A stretch of DNA of 64,000 bases from SZAS-79 sp965279075 (GTDB lineage Bacteria; Pseudomonadota; Gammaproteobacteria; Burkholderiales; SG8-39), in the NCBI GenBank assembly GCA_965279075.1, contig CBDIHI010000004.1, positions 87,503-151,502 on the forward strand, given 5' to 3'. Below, piece after piece: positions 35,391 to 45,254 of the stretch (positions are counted from its first letter, which is position 1; each line of letters opens with the position of its first letter). Position numbers and translations under genes: made by a program. The notes under the pieces are model-generated. The model was not told the DNA's origin, searched no databases, and saw nothing but the letters and a program-made list of their open reading frames with translations.

Positions 35391-36271
35391 CCAGACTGAT
35401 CGGACCGATCGCCGCCGCGCTCGTCGTGCTCGGCATGCTCGCCAGCGCCTCGCTCTACACCGTCGACCAGCGCCAGAACGCCATGGTCTTCCAGCTGGGC
35501 GAGGTCAAGGACGTCGTGACCGCGCCCGGCCTGCACTTCAAGTGGCCGCTGATCCAGAACATCCGCTACTTCGACACGCGCATCCTCACGCTGGACGACC
35601 CGGAACCGCTGCGCTTCATCACCTCCGAGAAGAAGCCGGTACTCGTCGACTCGTTCGTCAAGTGGCGGATCATCGACGTGAAGCAGTTCTACATCAGCGT
35701 GCAGGGCGACGAAGTGCGCGCCGCCAAGCGCCTGCAGCAGACGATTTCCGACGGCCTGCAGGCCGAGTTCGGCAAGCGCACCGTGCACGACGTGGTGTCC
35801 GGAGAGCGCGACGCGATCATGGACCTGATGCGCGAGAAGGCGGACCTCGATGCCCGCAAGATCGGGGTGCAGATCATCGACGTGCGCCTGAAGCGGGTCG
35901 ACCTGCCGCAGGAAGTCAGCGACTCGGTCTACCGCAGGATGGAGGCGGAAAGGAAGCGCGTCGCCAACGAGCTCCGTTCCACCGGTTCGGCCGACGCAGA
36001 GCGGATCCGGGCCGATGCCGACAAGCAGCGCGAGGTGATCCTTGCCGAAGCCTACCGCGACGCGCAGCGCATCAAGGGCGAGGGCGACGCCAAGGCCTCC
36101 GCCACGTACGCGCAGGCTTTCCAGCAGAACCCCGAGTTCTACTCGTTCTACCGCAGCATGGAGGCCTACCGTTCGAGCTTCCGCGGCAAGAGCGACATGA
36201 TGGTGATCGACCCGAGCTCGGACTTCTTCAAGTACCTGAAAGACTCCGCCGGCAAGTCCGGCAAGAAATGA
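35387..36271 (+). CDS. hflC: FtsH protease regulator HflC
   Basis: 294 residues. An N-terminal membrane anchor (about 5-25) is followed by the SPFH domain (YTVDQRQNAMVFQLGEVKDV) and the conserved IIDVRLKRVDLPQEVSDSVY with the helical segment ending in NPEFYSFYRSMEAYR. Partner of HflK in the periplasmic-facing complex controlling FtsH. Begins by a 4-bp overlap with hflK and is followed by the DUF2065 gene after 6 bp. Confidence 0.96.
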   Translation: MTRLIGPIAAALVVLGMLASASLYTVDQRQNAMVFQLGEVKDVVTAPGLHFKWPLIQNIRYFDTRILTLDDPEPLRFITSEKKPVLVDSFVKWRIIDVKQFYISVQGDEVRAAKRLQQTISDGLQAEFGKRTVHDVVSGERDAIMDLMREKADLDARKIGVQIIDVRLKRVDLPQEVSDSVYRRMEAERKRVANELRSTGSADAERIRADADKQREVILAEAYRDAQRIKGEGDAKASATYAQAFQQNPEFYSFYRSMEAYRSSFRGKSDMMVIDPSSDFFKYLKDSAGKSGKK

Positions 36272-36277
36272 TGGGCC

Positions 36278-36472
36278 ATGGGCACGATGGGCACCACCCT
36301 GCTGATGGCGTTCGCCCTCATGCTCGTCATCGAGGGGATGCTGCCGTTCCTCGCGCCCACGCTCTGGCGTGAGACGTTCCGCCGCATCACCGAGATGTCC
36401 GACGGCCAGATCCGCTTCTTCGGCCTCTCGTCGATGCTGTTCGGCCTGATCCTGCTTTTCGTGCTCAACTGA
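36278..36472 (+). CDS. DUF2065 family small membrane protein (YjeT-like)
   Basis: 64 residues with two membrane helices (TTLLMAFALMLVIEGMLPF and FGLSSMLFGLILLFVL) joined by the family segment RETFRRITEMSDGQIR. E. coli yjeT has the same neighbours, between hflC and purA. Function is unknown, but the constant location with hflKC suggests a link to the FtsH complex or shared expression. Confidence 0.9.
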   Translation: MGTMGTTLLMAFALMLVIEGMLPFLAPTLWRETFRRITEMSDGQIRFFGLSSMLFGLILLFVLN

Positions 36473-36489
36473 CGCGGCTTCCCGTTCCC

Positions 36490-37669
36490 ATGCGCACCTG
36501 GCTGCTGCCCGAATACATCGAGGACATCCTGCCCGCGGAGGCCGCGCGCATCGAGCGCCTGCGCCGCCGGGTGCTCGACCTGTTCGAGGCCTGGGGCTAC
36601 GAGCTGGTGATGCCGCCGCTGCTCGAGTACGTCGAGTCGCTGCTGACCGGCACCGGCCACGACCTGGACCTGCGCACCTTCAAGCTCGTCGACCAGCTTT
36701 CGGGCCGCATGATGGGCCTGCGCGCCGACATCACGCCGCAGGTCGCGCGGATCGACGCCCACCTTCTCAACCGCGCGGGCGTCACGCGCCTCGCGTACTC
36801 GGGCAGCGTGCTGCACACGCGCCCGCAGACGCCCGCCGCCACCCGCGAGCCCCTGCAGATCGGCGCGGAAGTCTACGGCCACGAGGGAGTGGAAAGCGAC
36901 CTCGAGGTGCAGAAGCTCCTGTGCGCGGCGCTGGACTCCTGCGGCGTGCGCGGCGCGCGCCTCGACATCGGCCACGTGGCGGTGTTCCGGGCCATCGTCG
37001 GCCGCGCCAAGATAGGCCGGGACCTCGAGGCGGAGCTCTTCGAGTCGCTGCAGAAGAAGGACATCCCCGCGCTGCGCGGCCTGCTGAAATCGGCGCGCGG
37101 GCTCGACGCCTCGACGCGCGACGCGCTGCTGCTGCTGCCCCAGCTCTACGGCGGCCCCGAGGTGCTTGCGGTCGCGGCGCGCAGGCTGCCGAAGCTGCCG
37201 CAGGTGACGCAGGCGCTGGCCACGCTGAAGCGCCTCGCGCGCGCGAGCACGCTGCCGATGAGCTTCGATCTCTCCGAATTGCGTGGCTACCACTACCATT
37301 CGGGGGTCGTGTTCGACGCCTACTGCGAGGGCGTGCCCGGGCCCGTGGCCCGCGGCGGGCGCTACGACGAAGTGGGCAAGGCGTTCGGGCGACCGCGCCC
37401 CGCCACCGGCTTCTCGATCGACCTGCGCGAACTGGCCGGCGCCGCCGCGCCGGTGAAGCCGCGCGAACGCATCCTCGCGCCCGCGCGAAGCGACGCGAAA
37501 CTCGCGAAGAAAATCGCCGCGCTGCGCGGGCGCGGCGCCATCGTGGTCGAGGAGCTTCCCGGCCACGAGAAATTCCGCGACGAGCTCGGCTGCACGCGCC
37601 GGCTCGTCAAGCAGGCGGGCGCCTGGGTGATCCAGCCGCTGCCGACCCAACCACCCAAGGGCAAAGGCC

Positions 37670-37686
<17 letters not shown>
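36490..37686 (+). CDS. hisZ: ATP phosphoribosyltransferase regulatory subunit HisZ
   Basis: 398 residues with a class II aminoacyl-tRNA-synthetase-like fold: the N-terminal LLPEYIEDILPAEAARIE, motif-2-like GSVLHTRPQTPA and C-terminal GVVFDAYCEGVPGPVARGG. HisZ lacks tRNA synthetase activity and is the regulatory partner of the short-form HisG in histidine synthesis. A hisZ gene between DUF2065 and purA is typical of Betaproteobacteria. Its last 17 bp overlap the purA start, giving tight coupling. Confidence 0.94.
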
Positions 37687-38989
<1,303 letters not shown>

Positions 38990-39070
38990 ATTCTAAAGAT
39001 TTATCCTGGAATTTGAGTGCAGGAGCCGTTTTCCGAGGAGTTCGGATAGCGGTTCTGTAATATCGCCGGG

Positions 39071-39811
39071 CTAGCCGAGCATCTCCCTCGCGATCATGTG
39101 TCCGCCCAGCGCGGCAAGGCTGCCGAGCAGGCACACCCGGAAAGCGGCCGGCGGCAGCATTGTCCGCAGCCCCTGGCCCGCCGCCATTCCCGCCAGCGCC
39201 GGCAGCAGCATCAGCAGGGATTCGCCCGCCGTCGTCACCGGATAGCTCGCGTTCCAGGCGAGGCCCGCGGCGAGCGCCAGCGTGGACACCGTGAACGACA
39301 GCCCCATCGCCTGCACCAGTTCGTCCCGTTTCAGGCCGAGCGCCTGCAGGTAGGGCACCGCGGGGATCACGAACACGCCGGTCGCCGCCGTGATGAGGCC
39401 GGTGACCGCGCCCGCCGCCGGCCCGAGCCAGCGTTCGGCGCGCAACGGGACGGCGACCTTCGCGCCCGCCAACCCCCACACGGCATAGGCGACCAGCACT
39501 ATCCCGAGCAGTACCCGCGCCCACGCACCGGCGGGCGCGCCCAGCACGGCTGCGCCGGCCAGCGTTCCTGCGACCACACCGGCCTGCATCCCGCCGAGGC
39601 GCCGGGAGAGCGCGCCCAGCGTTACCCAAGGCCGCAACTGCATCACGTTCGTCACCAGAGACGGCACGACCAGCAGCGCGGCAGCCTGGGCCGGCGGCAT
39701 GAAGAGCGCGAGCAGCGCCATCGAGACCGTCGGCAGGCCGAGCCCGACCACGCCCTTGACGAGGCCGGCGACGAGGAACACAGCGGAGACGGCGAGCAGC
39801 GTTGGGTCCAT
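39071..39811 (-). CDS. TauE/SafE family sulfite exporter-like membrane protein
   Basis: 246 residues with about eight hydrophobic helices. The N-terminal half has the family GLVKGVVGLGLPTVSMALLA and the second half repeats the pattern around ITAATGVFVIPAVPYLQALG. TauE/SafE proteins export sulfite, sulfoacetate or other small organic anions. It is divergent from a LysR gene across 97 bp and is probably its target. Substrate unproven. Confidence 0.88.
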   Translation of the reverse strand: MDPTLLAVSAVFLVAGLVKGVVGLGLPTVSMALLALFMPPAQAAALLVVPSLVTNVMQLRPWVTLGALSRRLGGMQAGVVAGTLAGAAVLGAPAGAWARVLLGIVLVAYAVWGLAGAKVAVPLRAERWLGPAAGAVTGLITAATGVFVIPAVPYLQALGLKRDELVQAMGLSFTVSTLALAAGLAWNASYPVTTAGESLLMLLPALAGMAAGQGLRTMLPPAAFRVCLLGSLAALGGHMIAREMLG

Positions 39812-39908
39812 GCGCGGATGGTGTCCGACTGCGTGAATGTGCGGAATGCGGGATTCCCGCAGCCAGCCTCAGGCGCCGCCTGAGGGACGCCGTGATACTT
39901 TCGCCCGC

Positions 39909-40793
39909 ATGCGCTTCGACCTCACCGACCTGCGCCTTTTCCTGGACGTCCGCGAAGCCGGCTCGATCACGGCCGGCGCGGAGCGCTCGCACATGACGCT
40001 CGCCTCGGCGAGCGAGCGCATCCGTCGCATGGAAGGGGCGCTCGGCGCGCCGCTGCTGGTGCGCAACCGCCGCGGTGTGGAGCCCACCGCGGCCGGCCGC
40101 ACGCTGGAGCACCACGCCCGCGCCGTGCTGCGCCGGATGGAACGCATGAAGGACGAGCTCGGCGCCTACGGCGCGGGCTTGAAGGGGCATGTGCGCCTGT
40201 TGTGCAACACCGCCGCACTGAGCGAGTACCTGCCGGAGGCGCTGGGCCGCTTCCTTATCGCGTATCCGGCCATTTCCGTGGACCTCGAGGAACGGCCGAG
40301 CCGGGAAATCGTCGACGCCGTGCGCGGCGGGACGTGCGACATCGGGGTCGTCTCGGACGCGGTGGACCTGGAGGGCCTGGAGACCTTCGCGTTCCGTCCC
40401 GATCCCCTGGTGCTTGTCGTGCCGCACGGCCACGAACTGGCGGGGCGCCGGACCGTGAGCCTCGCGGAGGTGGTCGACACCGATTTCGTCGGCCTCGCCG
40501 AGGGCAGCGCTCTGCAGGAGCACATCGGCCAGCACGCGCGTCGGATGGGCCGGCGGATGAACTATCGCGTGCGGCTGCGCAGCTTCGACGCCGTGTGCCG
40601 GATGGTTGGGCAGGGCATAGGCGTGGGCATCGTGCCGCAGGCCGCCGCCATACGGTGCGCGAGGACGGCGCAGGTCCGGCAGGTCAGGCTGTCGGACCCG
40701 TGGGCGGCCCGGAACCTGGTGCTCTGCGTACGCAAGCTCGACGAACTGCCTGCATCCGCCAAGCAACTCGTGCAGCACGTGCTGGCTCGCTGA
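39909..40793 (+). CDS. LysR family transcriptional regulator
   Basis: 294 residues. Winged HTH at about residues 1-60 (RLFLDVREAGSITAGAERSH and SASERIRRMEGALG), then the effector-binding domain with the RGGTCDIGVVSDAVD segment. The ATG at 39909 was chosen since LysR proteins start just before the first helix. It faces the TauE/SafE gene, a frequent LysR/TauE pairing. Followed at 22 bp by a repeat element. Confidence 0.9.
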   Translation: MRFDLTDLRLFLDVREAGSITAGAERSHMTLASASERIRRMEGALGAPLLVRNRRGVEPTAAGRTLEHHARAVLRRMERMKDELGAYGAGLKGHVRLLCNTAALSEYLPEALGRFLIAYPAISVDLEERPSREIVDAVRGGTCDIGVVSDAVDLEGLETFAFRPDPLVLVVPHGHELAGRRTVSLAEVVDTDFVGLAEGSALQEHIGQHARRMGRRMNYRVRLRSFDAVCRMVGQGIGVGIVPQAAAIRCARTAQVRQVRLSDPWAARNLVLCVRKLDELPASAKQLVQHVLAR

Positions 40794-40814
40794 TCGCCCA
40801 AAACGCGCGACTAG

Positions 40815-40861
40815 GGGTCAGAGTCGAATTATCCTAAATCGGAAATTCGACTCTGACCCCA
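40815..40861. repeat. Perfect 17-bp inverted repeat, REP/MITE-like
   Basis: Arms ggggtcagagtcgaatt (40815-40831) and its exact complement (40845-40861) enclose a 13-base loop, in the gap between the LysR and phosphoesterase stops. No T-tract follows, so it is not a standard terminator. The ggggtcagagtcgaatt theme resembles, from memory, sequences seen around REP-associated transposases; no such gene is in the window. Confidence 0.65.
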
Positions 40862-40873
40862 ATTTCACTGTAC

Positions 40874-41614
40874 TCAGACCCCGGTTTCGAGCCGGTACGC
40901 GAGGATGGGCGGCAGGCCGGCGGCGCGGATCTTGTCGGCGGCCGTCTGCCAGTCGTAAGGGACGCGGTGGAAGGTCAGGGTCGCGTTGTCCTCGTCGAAC
41001 AGGGTGTAGGCGGCAGCGGGGTTGCCGTCCCGCGGCTGGCCCACCGAGCCGACGATCGCAAGCCAGCGATGCCCGGGCGGCAGAGGCAGCGCCGCACCTG
41101 GCTCGGGCCTCATGCCGCCGGTGCGCCCGTCGGCCAGGTGGAAGTACAACGCCTGCTCGTGGACGTGTCCCGAGAACGTGTAGGTGGAAAGCCCCGCAGC
41201 CATGCTCTGCACGGCCTCGGCGGGGCCGTCGACGTAATCCCAGCGGGCGGGGTTGGCGGCCGAGGCGTGCACGAAGCAGGTCGGGCCGCTGCGCACGCAC
41301 AGGGGGAGCCGGTCTAGGAACGCCTTTTCCTCCTCCGACAACACGTCGCGGGTCCAGTCGATCGCCGCGGTGGCCATTGCGTTCATGTAGCCCGAAGGCA
41401 CCTTCACCGCCTCGTCGTGGTTGCCCTTGAGGACGACGCTGCCGTCCGCAGCATGGCGCGCGACGATGTCCAGCACCGCCTGCGGGTCCGCGCCGTAGCC
41501 GACCAGGTCGCCGAGGAATGCGTAGCGCTCGGCGCCGTTCCCGCGCGCGTGCGCCAGGCAGGCCTCGAGAGCCTCCAGGTTGCTGTGTATGTCGGACAGG
41601 AGGGCGATGACCAC
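40874..41614 (-). CDS. Metallophosphoesterase (calcineurin-like)
   Basis: 246 residues from a GTG start (an ATG at 41662 would add 16 residues). The dimetal site is complete: ALLSDIHSN, FLGDLVGYGADP, LKGNHDEAV, SGHVHEQALYF and the GSVGQPRDGN signature. This is the YfcE/ApaH-like cytoplasmic phosphodiesterase group. Family members begin directly at the SDIHSN strand, which favours the shorter start. The start region is divergent from the SnoaL-like gene. Confidence 0.88.
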   Translation of the reverse strand: MVIALLSDIHSNLEALEACLAHARGNGAERYAFLGDLVGYGADPQAVLDIVARHAADGSVVLKGNHDEAVKVPSGYMNAMATAAIDWTRDVLSEEEKAFLDRLPLCVRSGPTCFVHASAANPARWDYVDGPAEAVQSMAAGLSTYTFSGHVHEQALYFHLADGRTGGMRPEPGAALPLPPGHRWLAIVGSVGQPRDGNPAAAYTLFDEDNATLTFHRVPYDWQTAADKIRAAGLPPILAYRLETGV

Positions 41615-41721
41615 AAGGCTTACCGGGGATTGCGGAGCGTGGGATTCATCATAGCAGCGCATCGAAGTTAAAATGCGCCTGCGTACCCCAGCCGGACGCC
41701 CAACCGCAACGAGTCGATCCC

Positions 41722-42108
41722 ATGCCGACCACCCCGCACGAATTCCTCAAGACCTGGATGCAGCACGTGAACGCCGGCGACATTTCGAAGGTGCTCGCCA
41801 TGTACAACGAGGATGCCGTGCTGATCCCGACGTTCTCCAACCGGCTGCTGTCGAAACCCCAGGCGATCCGCGAGTACTTCGAGCGGCTCTTCGCGCGCGA
41901 AGAACTGAGCCTGGCGCTGCACGAGAAGACCGTCATCGCGCAGCCCATGCAGGACGGGATCGTGGCCCTGTGCGGCATCTACTGCTGGCGTTTCGCGATC
42001 GACGGCGAGCTGCTCAATTTCGAGGCGCGCTTTTCCTACCTGCTCGACCTCGCGCGCCCCGCGCCGATCCTGCACCACCACTCCTCGCAGATCCCGCGCG
42101 TGATCTGA
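41722..42108 (+). CDS. SnoaL-like / NTF2-fold protein
   Basis: 128 residues of NTF2-like composition: an N-terminal helix (EFLKTWMQHVNAGDISKVLAM), the family YNEDAVLIPTFS strand and a C-terminal beta sheet ending FSYLLDLARPAPILHHHSSQ. This group (SgcJ/DUF4440-like) includes small isomerases, hydrolases and calcium/calmodulin-kinase association-type domains, without a shared reaction. It is probably monocistronic; a Bug gene follows after 132 bp. Confidence 0.8.
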   Translation: MPTTPHEFLKTWMQHVNAGDISKVLAMYNEDAVLIPTFSNRLLSKPQAIREYFERLFAREELSLALHEKTVIAQPMQDGIVALCGIYCWRFAIDGELLNFEARFSYLLDLARPAPILHHHSSQIPRVI

Positions 42109-42240
42109 GCGCGCGTCGTCCCGCGCGCGCCTTTCGCTATGCGGAATTGCGTGCGGCGGGATTGCATTGGAACCGTTCAGCGACCACGATGGCGGCCACG
42201 GCGCGCGCAGACGCGCCACATGCACATCGGAGGAGGGACC

Positions 42241-43200
42241 ATGCAAAAGAAGACCTGCCTGTTCGCCGCGCTGGCGTTTGCCGCGGCCAATGCCTGGGCC
42301 CAGTGGCCCGCCAAGCCGATCGCGATCGTCGTGGGCAGCGAGCCGGGCAGCGCGCCCGACGTCTACGCGCGCGCCGTGACCGAACCGCTGGGAAAACTGC
42401 TCAACCAGGCGGTGATCGTCGAGAACCGCACCGGCGCCAACGGCAACATCGCCGCCGAGTTCGTGGTGCGCGCACCGGCCGACGGCTACGCGCTCTGGGC
42501 CCCGGCCCAGTCGCAGATGGAGATCAACCCCAGCGCCTACCCGGACCTGCGCTGGAAGGCGGCCGACTTCACCGGCGTGGTCAAGGGCGCGGAGGCGCCG
42601 ACGGTGCTGGTCGCGCACCCGTCCGTGCCCGCGAAGACGCTCGCCGAACTGGTGGCCTGGGTCAAGGCCAATCCCGGCAAGGTCTCGTTCGCATCGTTCA
42701 GCCCGGGCACGATCTCGCACTTCCTCGGCCAGCAGATGAACGAGCGCTTCGGCCTCGACATGGTGCACATCACGTTCAAGGGCTCGGGTCCGCAGGTGCA
42801 GAGCCTGCTCGGCGGCCACGTGCCGCTCGGGTTCTCGCAGATCCAGACCGGGTTGCCGCACGTGCTGGGCGGCAGGCTCACCGGCATCGCCGTCACCGGC
42901 GCGAAGCGCTGGCGCCAGCTGCCCGCGGTGCCGACTTTCGCCGAGCTGGGCTATCCCGACTTCACCGCCGGCACCTGGTTCGGCCTCGTGGTGCGTTCCG
43001 CGACGCCGCCCGAGATCGTCGCGAAGCTCACCGAAGCGGCGAAGACGGCGCATGCCGACCCGGCGCTGCGCGAGAAGCTCGAGAAGATGGGCTTCGACGT
43101 CTCCGGCGTGAGCGGCGCGGAGTTCGCCGCCAGCCTGAAGGAAGGCACCGAGCGCTGGGCGAAGGTCGTCAAGGCGACGGGCTTTCGCGCCGCGAACTAG
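42241..43200 (+). CDS. Bug/TctC family periplasmic substrate-binding protein
   Basis: 319 residues. The ATG at 42241 follows ggaggagggacc and gives a signal peptide ending ANAWAQ. The mature part has WPAKPIAIVVGSEPGSAPD (a variant of the usual PFPPGG loop), RAPADGYALWAP and MVHITFKGSGPQVQSL. The altered first loop suggests a ligand unlike that of the other six Bug proteins here. It stands in the accessory region between purA and the integron. No transporter genes are near. Confidence 0.9.
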   Translation: MQKKTCLFAALAFAAANAWAQWPAKPIAIVVGSEPGSAPDVYARAVTEPLGKLLNQAVIVENRTGANGNIAAEFVVRAPADGYALWAPAQSQMEINPSAYPDLRWKAADFTGVVKGAEAPTVLVAHPSVPAKTLAELVAWVKANPGKVSFASFSPGTISHFLGQQMNERFGLDMVHITFKGSGPQVQSLLGGHVPLGFSQIQTGLPHVLGGRLTGIAVTGAKRWRQLPAVPTFAELGYPDFTAGTWFGLVVRSATPPEIVAKLTEAAKTAHADPALREKLEKMGFDVSGVSGAEFAASLKEGTERWAKVVKATGFRAAN

Positions 43201-43330
43201 TCATTTCCCGGAGCTGAAGGCCGTTGCGAGGCCGCGGCACACCGGTTTGACAATACCCGGGCCAGGCGCTGTACTTTGCGCATGGGCCCATACCACCACA
43301 CGAAGCTGCCCTGCGCGTAACGGGCGATCG

Positions 43331-43984
43331 ATGCAGCCGCAAGCCCTCCTCTTCGACCACGACGGCACCCTCGTCGACTCCGAGCCGACCCATTACCTGA
43401 TCTGGCGGGACATCCTCGCGCCCCACGGCGTGGCGCTGACCGAGGCGCAGTACAAGGCCCACTACGCCGGCCTGCCCACCGCCGCCAACGCGATCGACCT
43501 CGTCACCCGCTTCGCGATTGCCCGCCCGGCGGCCGAGCTCGCGCTGGAGAAGAACGACCGGACCAAGGCCTACCTCGAGCACTCCGCGTTCCCGCTGATG
43601 CAAGGCGCCCGCGAGGTGCTGGAGCGCTTCCACGCCCGCGGCGTGAAGATGGGCGTGGTCACCGGCGCGAAACAGTTCGGCGTGCAGGCCACGCTGCGTT
43701 CGCACGGCCTCGCCGGCTACTTCGGCACCGTGGTCTCGAGCGAGGAAGTGAGGCGCAGCAAGCCAGCGCCCGAGGGCTACCTGCTCGCCATGCAGACGCT
43801 TGGCGTCGAGCCGGGCGCCACCTTCGCGATCGAGGACACCGGCCACGGCGTGATCGCCGCGGCGGACGCGGGCATCGCCTGCATCGCCGTACCGAACGAG
43901 ATGTCGCGGCACCACGATTTTTCGCGCGCCGCGGTGGTGGTGGGCAGCCTGGAAGAGGCGGCGGACTGGATCGAAGGGCGGTGA
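43331..43984 (+). CDS. HAD family hydrolase (beta-phosphoglucomutase/phosphatase-like)
   Basis: 217 residues. Motif I is FDHDGTLVDSEP (the nucleophile Asp is the first D), motif II VVTGAKQFGVQ, motif III a Lys in RRSKPAPEGYLLA and motif IV FAIEDTGHGVIAA. The cap is the helical C1 type, as in phosphoglycolate phosphatase and beta-phosphoglucomutase. The ATG was chosen just before motif I. Substrate unknown. The gene ends about 100 bp from the convergent intI stop, with a double-hairpin repeat between. Confidence 0.9.
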   Translation: MQPQALLFDHDGTLVDSEPTHYLIWRDILAPHGVALTEAQYKAHYAGLPTAANAIDLVTRFAIARPAAELALEKNDRTKAYLEHSAFPLMQGAREVLERFHARGVKMGVVTGAKQFGVQATLRSHGLAGYFGTVVSSEEVRRSKPAPEGYLLAMQTLGVEPGATFAIEDTGHGVIAAADAGIACIAVPNEMSRHHDFSRAAVVVGSLEEAADWIEGR

Positions 43985-43993
43985 ATCGGGGCG

Positions 43994-44043
43994 GTGGTGT
44001 ACCGGTAACGGTACGCCAACTGACAGGAGAGCGCCTCCTGGCG
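43994..44043 (+). repeat. Double-hairpin repeat, copy A
   Basis: Hairpin 1 is ggtgtaccg-gtaa-cggtacgcc, a 9-bp stem (one G-T pair) closed by a GNRA-type tetraloop. Hairpin 2 is caggag-agcgc-ctcctg. A related copy lies at 62228-62273, with about 80 percent identity by eye over 47 bases. The copy lies between the convergent HAD and intI genes. Its function is unknown; a structured RNA or mobile repeat is possible. Confidence 0.5.
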
Positions 44044-44087
44044 GGGACTTTTAAAACATATTTGGCCGAATTCGACCGTTTTCGGGG

Positions 44088-44948
44088 CTAGGCCGCGTAG
44101 GCCGCCCGCGGCGCCTCCACCCGGTCGAGCGGGCTCCTGACCCCGCGCCCGCCCTTGTTCATCACATGCGTGTAGACCATCGTCGTCTCCACGCTCGCGT
44201 GGCCCAGCAGCTCCTGCACCGTGCGGATGTCGTAGCCGTTCTCGAGCAGGTGCGTGGCGAAGGAGTGGCGCAGCGTGTGGCAGCTGACGTGCTTGGCGAT
44301 GCCCGCGCTGCGCGTCGCCTCCTTCACGCCGCGGATCACGTAATTCTCGTAGACATGGTGGCGGCGGATCACGCCGCTGCGCGGGTCGGCCGAGAACCTG
44401 TGCGAGGGAAACGCGTACTGCCAGCCCCACTGCCGCCCGGCGTTCGGGTACTTGAGCGCCAGTGCGTTCGGCAGCTCGACCTCCCCGAACCCGGCCGCCA
44501 GGTCCCGCTCGTGCAGCGCCTTCACGCGCGCCAGGTGCGCCTGCAGCGGCTCGACCACCATCCCCTCCAGCAGCGCCGTCACCTCGGCCGGGCTCAGCAC
44601 CGTCGGGACCCGGACCGGGCGCTTGGCCCGCTCCATCCCGTCCAGCCACGGCAGCTGCACCCCGAAGACCTCCCGGTAGAGGAACAGCAGCGCCGACAGC
44701 GCCTGGTTCTGCGTCGCCGCCGCGACGTCCCTCGAGCGCACCATGTCGTTGAGGAAAGCCGTGACCTCCGCCGCACCCATCTCACGCGGGTGGCGCTTTC
44801 CGTGGAAGAAGATGAAACGCCTGATCCAGTGGACGTAGGTCTCCTCCGTTCGCAGGCTGTAGTGCTTCAGGCGGATCGTGTCCCTGACCGTGTCGAGGAG
44901 GCGGGGAGGGGAGGCCGGGGGCTGCGATCTGCTTACCAGATTCGACAT
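44088..44948 (-). CDS. intI: Integron integrase IntI with an internal in-frame deletion
   Basis: 286 residues where IntI proteins usually have about 320-340. The N-terminal SAM-like domain (KHYSLRTEETYVHWIRRFI, FHGKRHPREMG) and the IntI-specific insert (KYPNAGRQWGWQYAF, DPRSGVIRRHH) identify it firmly. The C-terminal catalytic residues His224-x-x-Arg227, His250 and Tyr259 are present. Between residues 130 and 131 (LLEGM / VVEPLQ) about 50 residues are missing. In IntI1 that stretch holds the first catalytic Arg (TGMR) and the Lys (GKGxKDR). Recombination activity is therefore very unlikely. The gene is transcribed away from the cassettes, as in all integrons. Confidence 0.93.
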   Translation of the reverse strand: MSNLVSRSQPPASPPRLLDTVRDTIRLKHYSLRTEETYVHWIRRFIFFHGKRHPREMGAAEVTAFLNDMVRSRDVAAATQNQALSALLFLYREVFGVQLPWLDGMERAKRPVRVPTVLSPAEVTALLEGMVVEPLQAHLARVKALHERDLAAGFGEVELPNALALKYPNAGRQWGWQYAFPSHRFSADPRSGVIRRHHVYENYVIRGVKEATRSAGIAKHVSCHTLRHSFATHLLENGYDIRTVQELLGHASVETTMVYTHVMNKGGRGVRSPLDRVEAPRAAYAA

Positions 44949-45058
44949 GCTTACGAGGTATTGTGGATATTGGTAAGCTGGCTTAACGTACTGAAGACGA
45001 AGGGGGATGACGGGAAATGAAGAAAAAGTCGAGCCGGGATAGTTGCCAGACGCAGGGT

Positions 45059-45105
45059 GTCAACTATTTCTGTCAACTAATAATGTCAACTACTACTAGT
45101 TGAAC
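45059..45105 (+). promoter_or_regulatory. Candidate attI recombination site
   Basis: Three copies of gtcaacta start at 45059, 45072 and 45085, exactly 13 bp apart. The last forms an inverted pair with tagttga (7-base arms, 4-base centre). It ends in gttgaac (45099-45105), which fits the IntI core GTTRRRY. Direct repeats followed by an inverted simple site and core is the known attI plan. It lies 110 bp from the intI start. The predicted cassette junction is between 45099 and 45100. On the minus strand the same repeats read TTGACA three times, so they might also serve as -35 boxes toward intI. Confidence 0.6.
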
Positions 45106-45254
45106 TAAACCGCTTCGCGGTGGTGGACCGCGCCTTGTCGTCCGACGAGGTGAATTGAACTCAGATGAATTGAAGCGCGTGAAGGGTGATCGCGCGCGCC
45201 GTGTCAGCGTTGTAGTTGCGGGGATGTCCCGCGACTTTCGACGAGGAGACGGCG

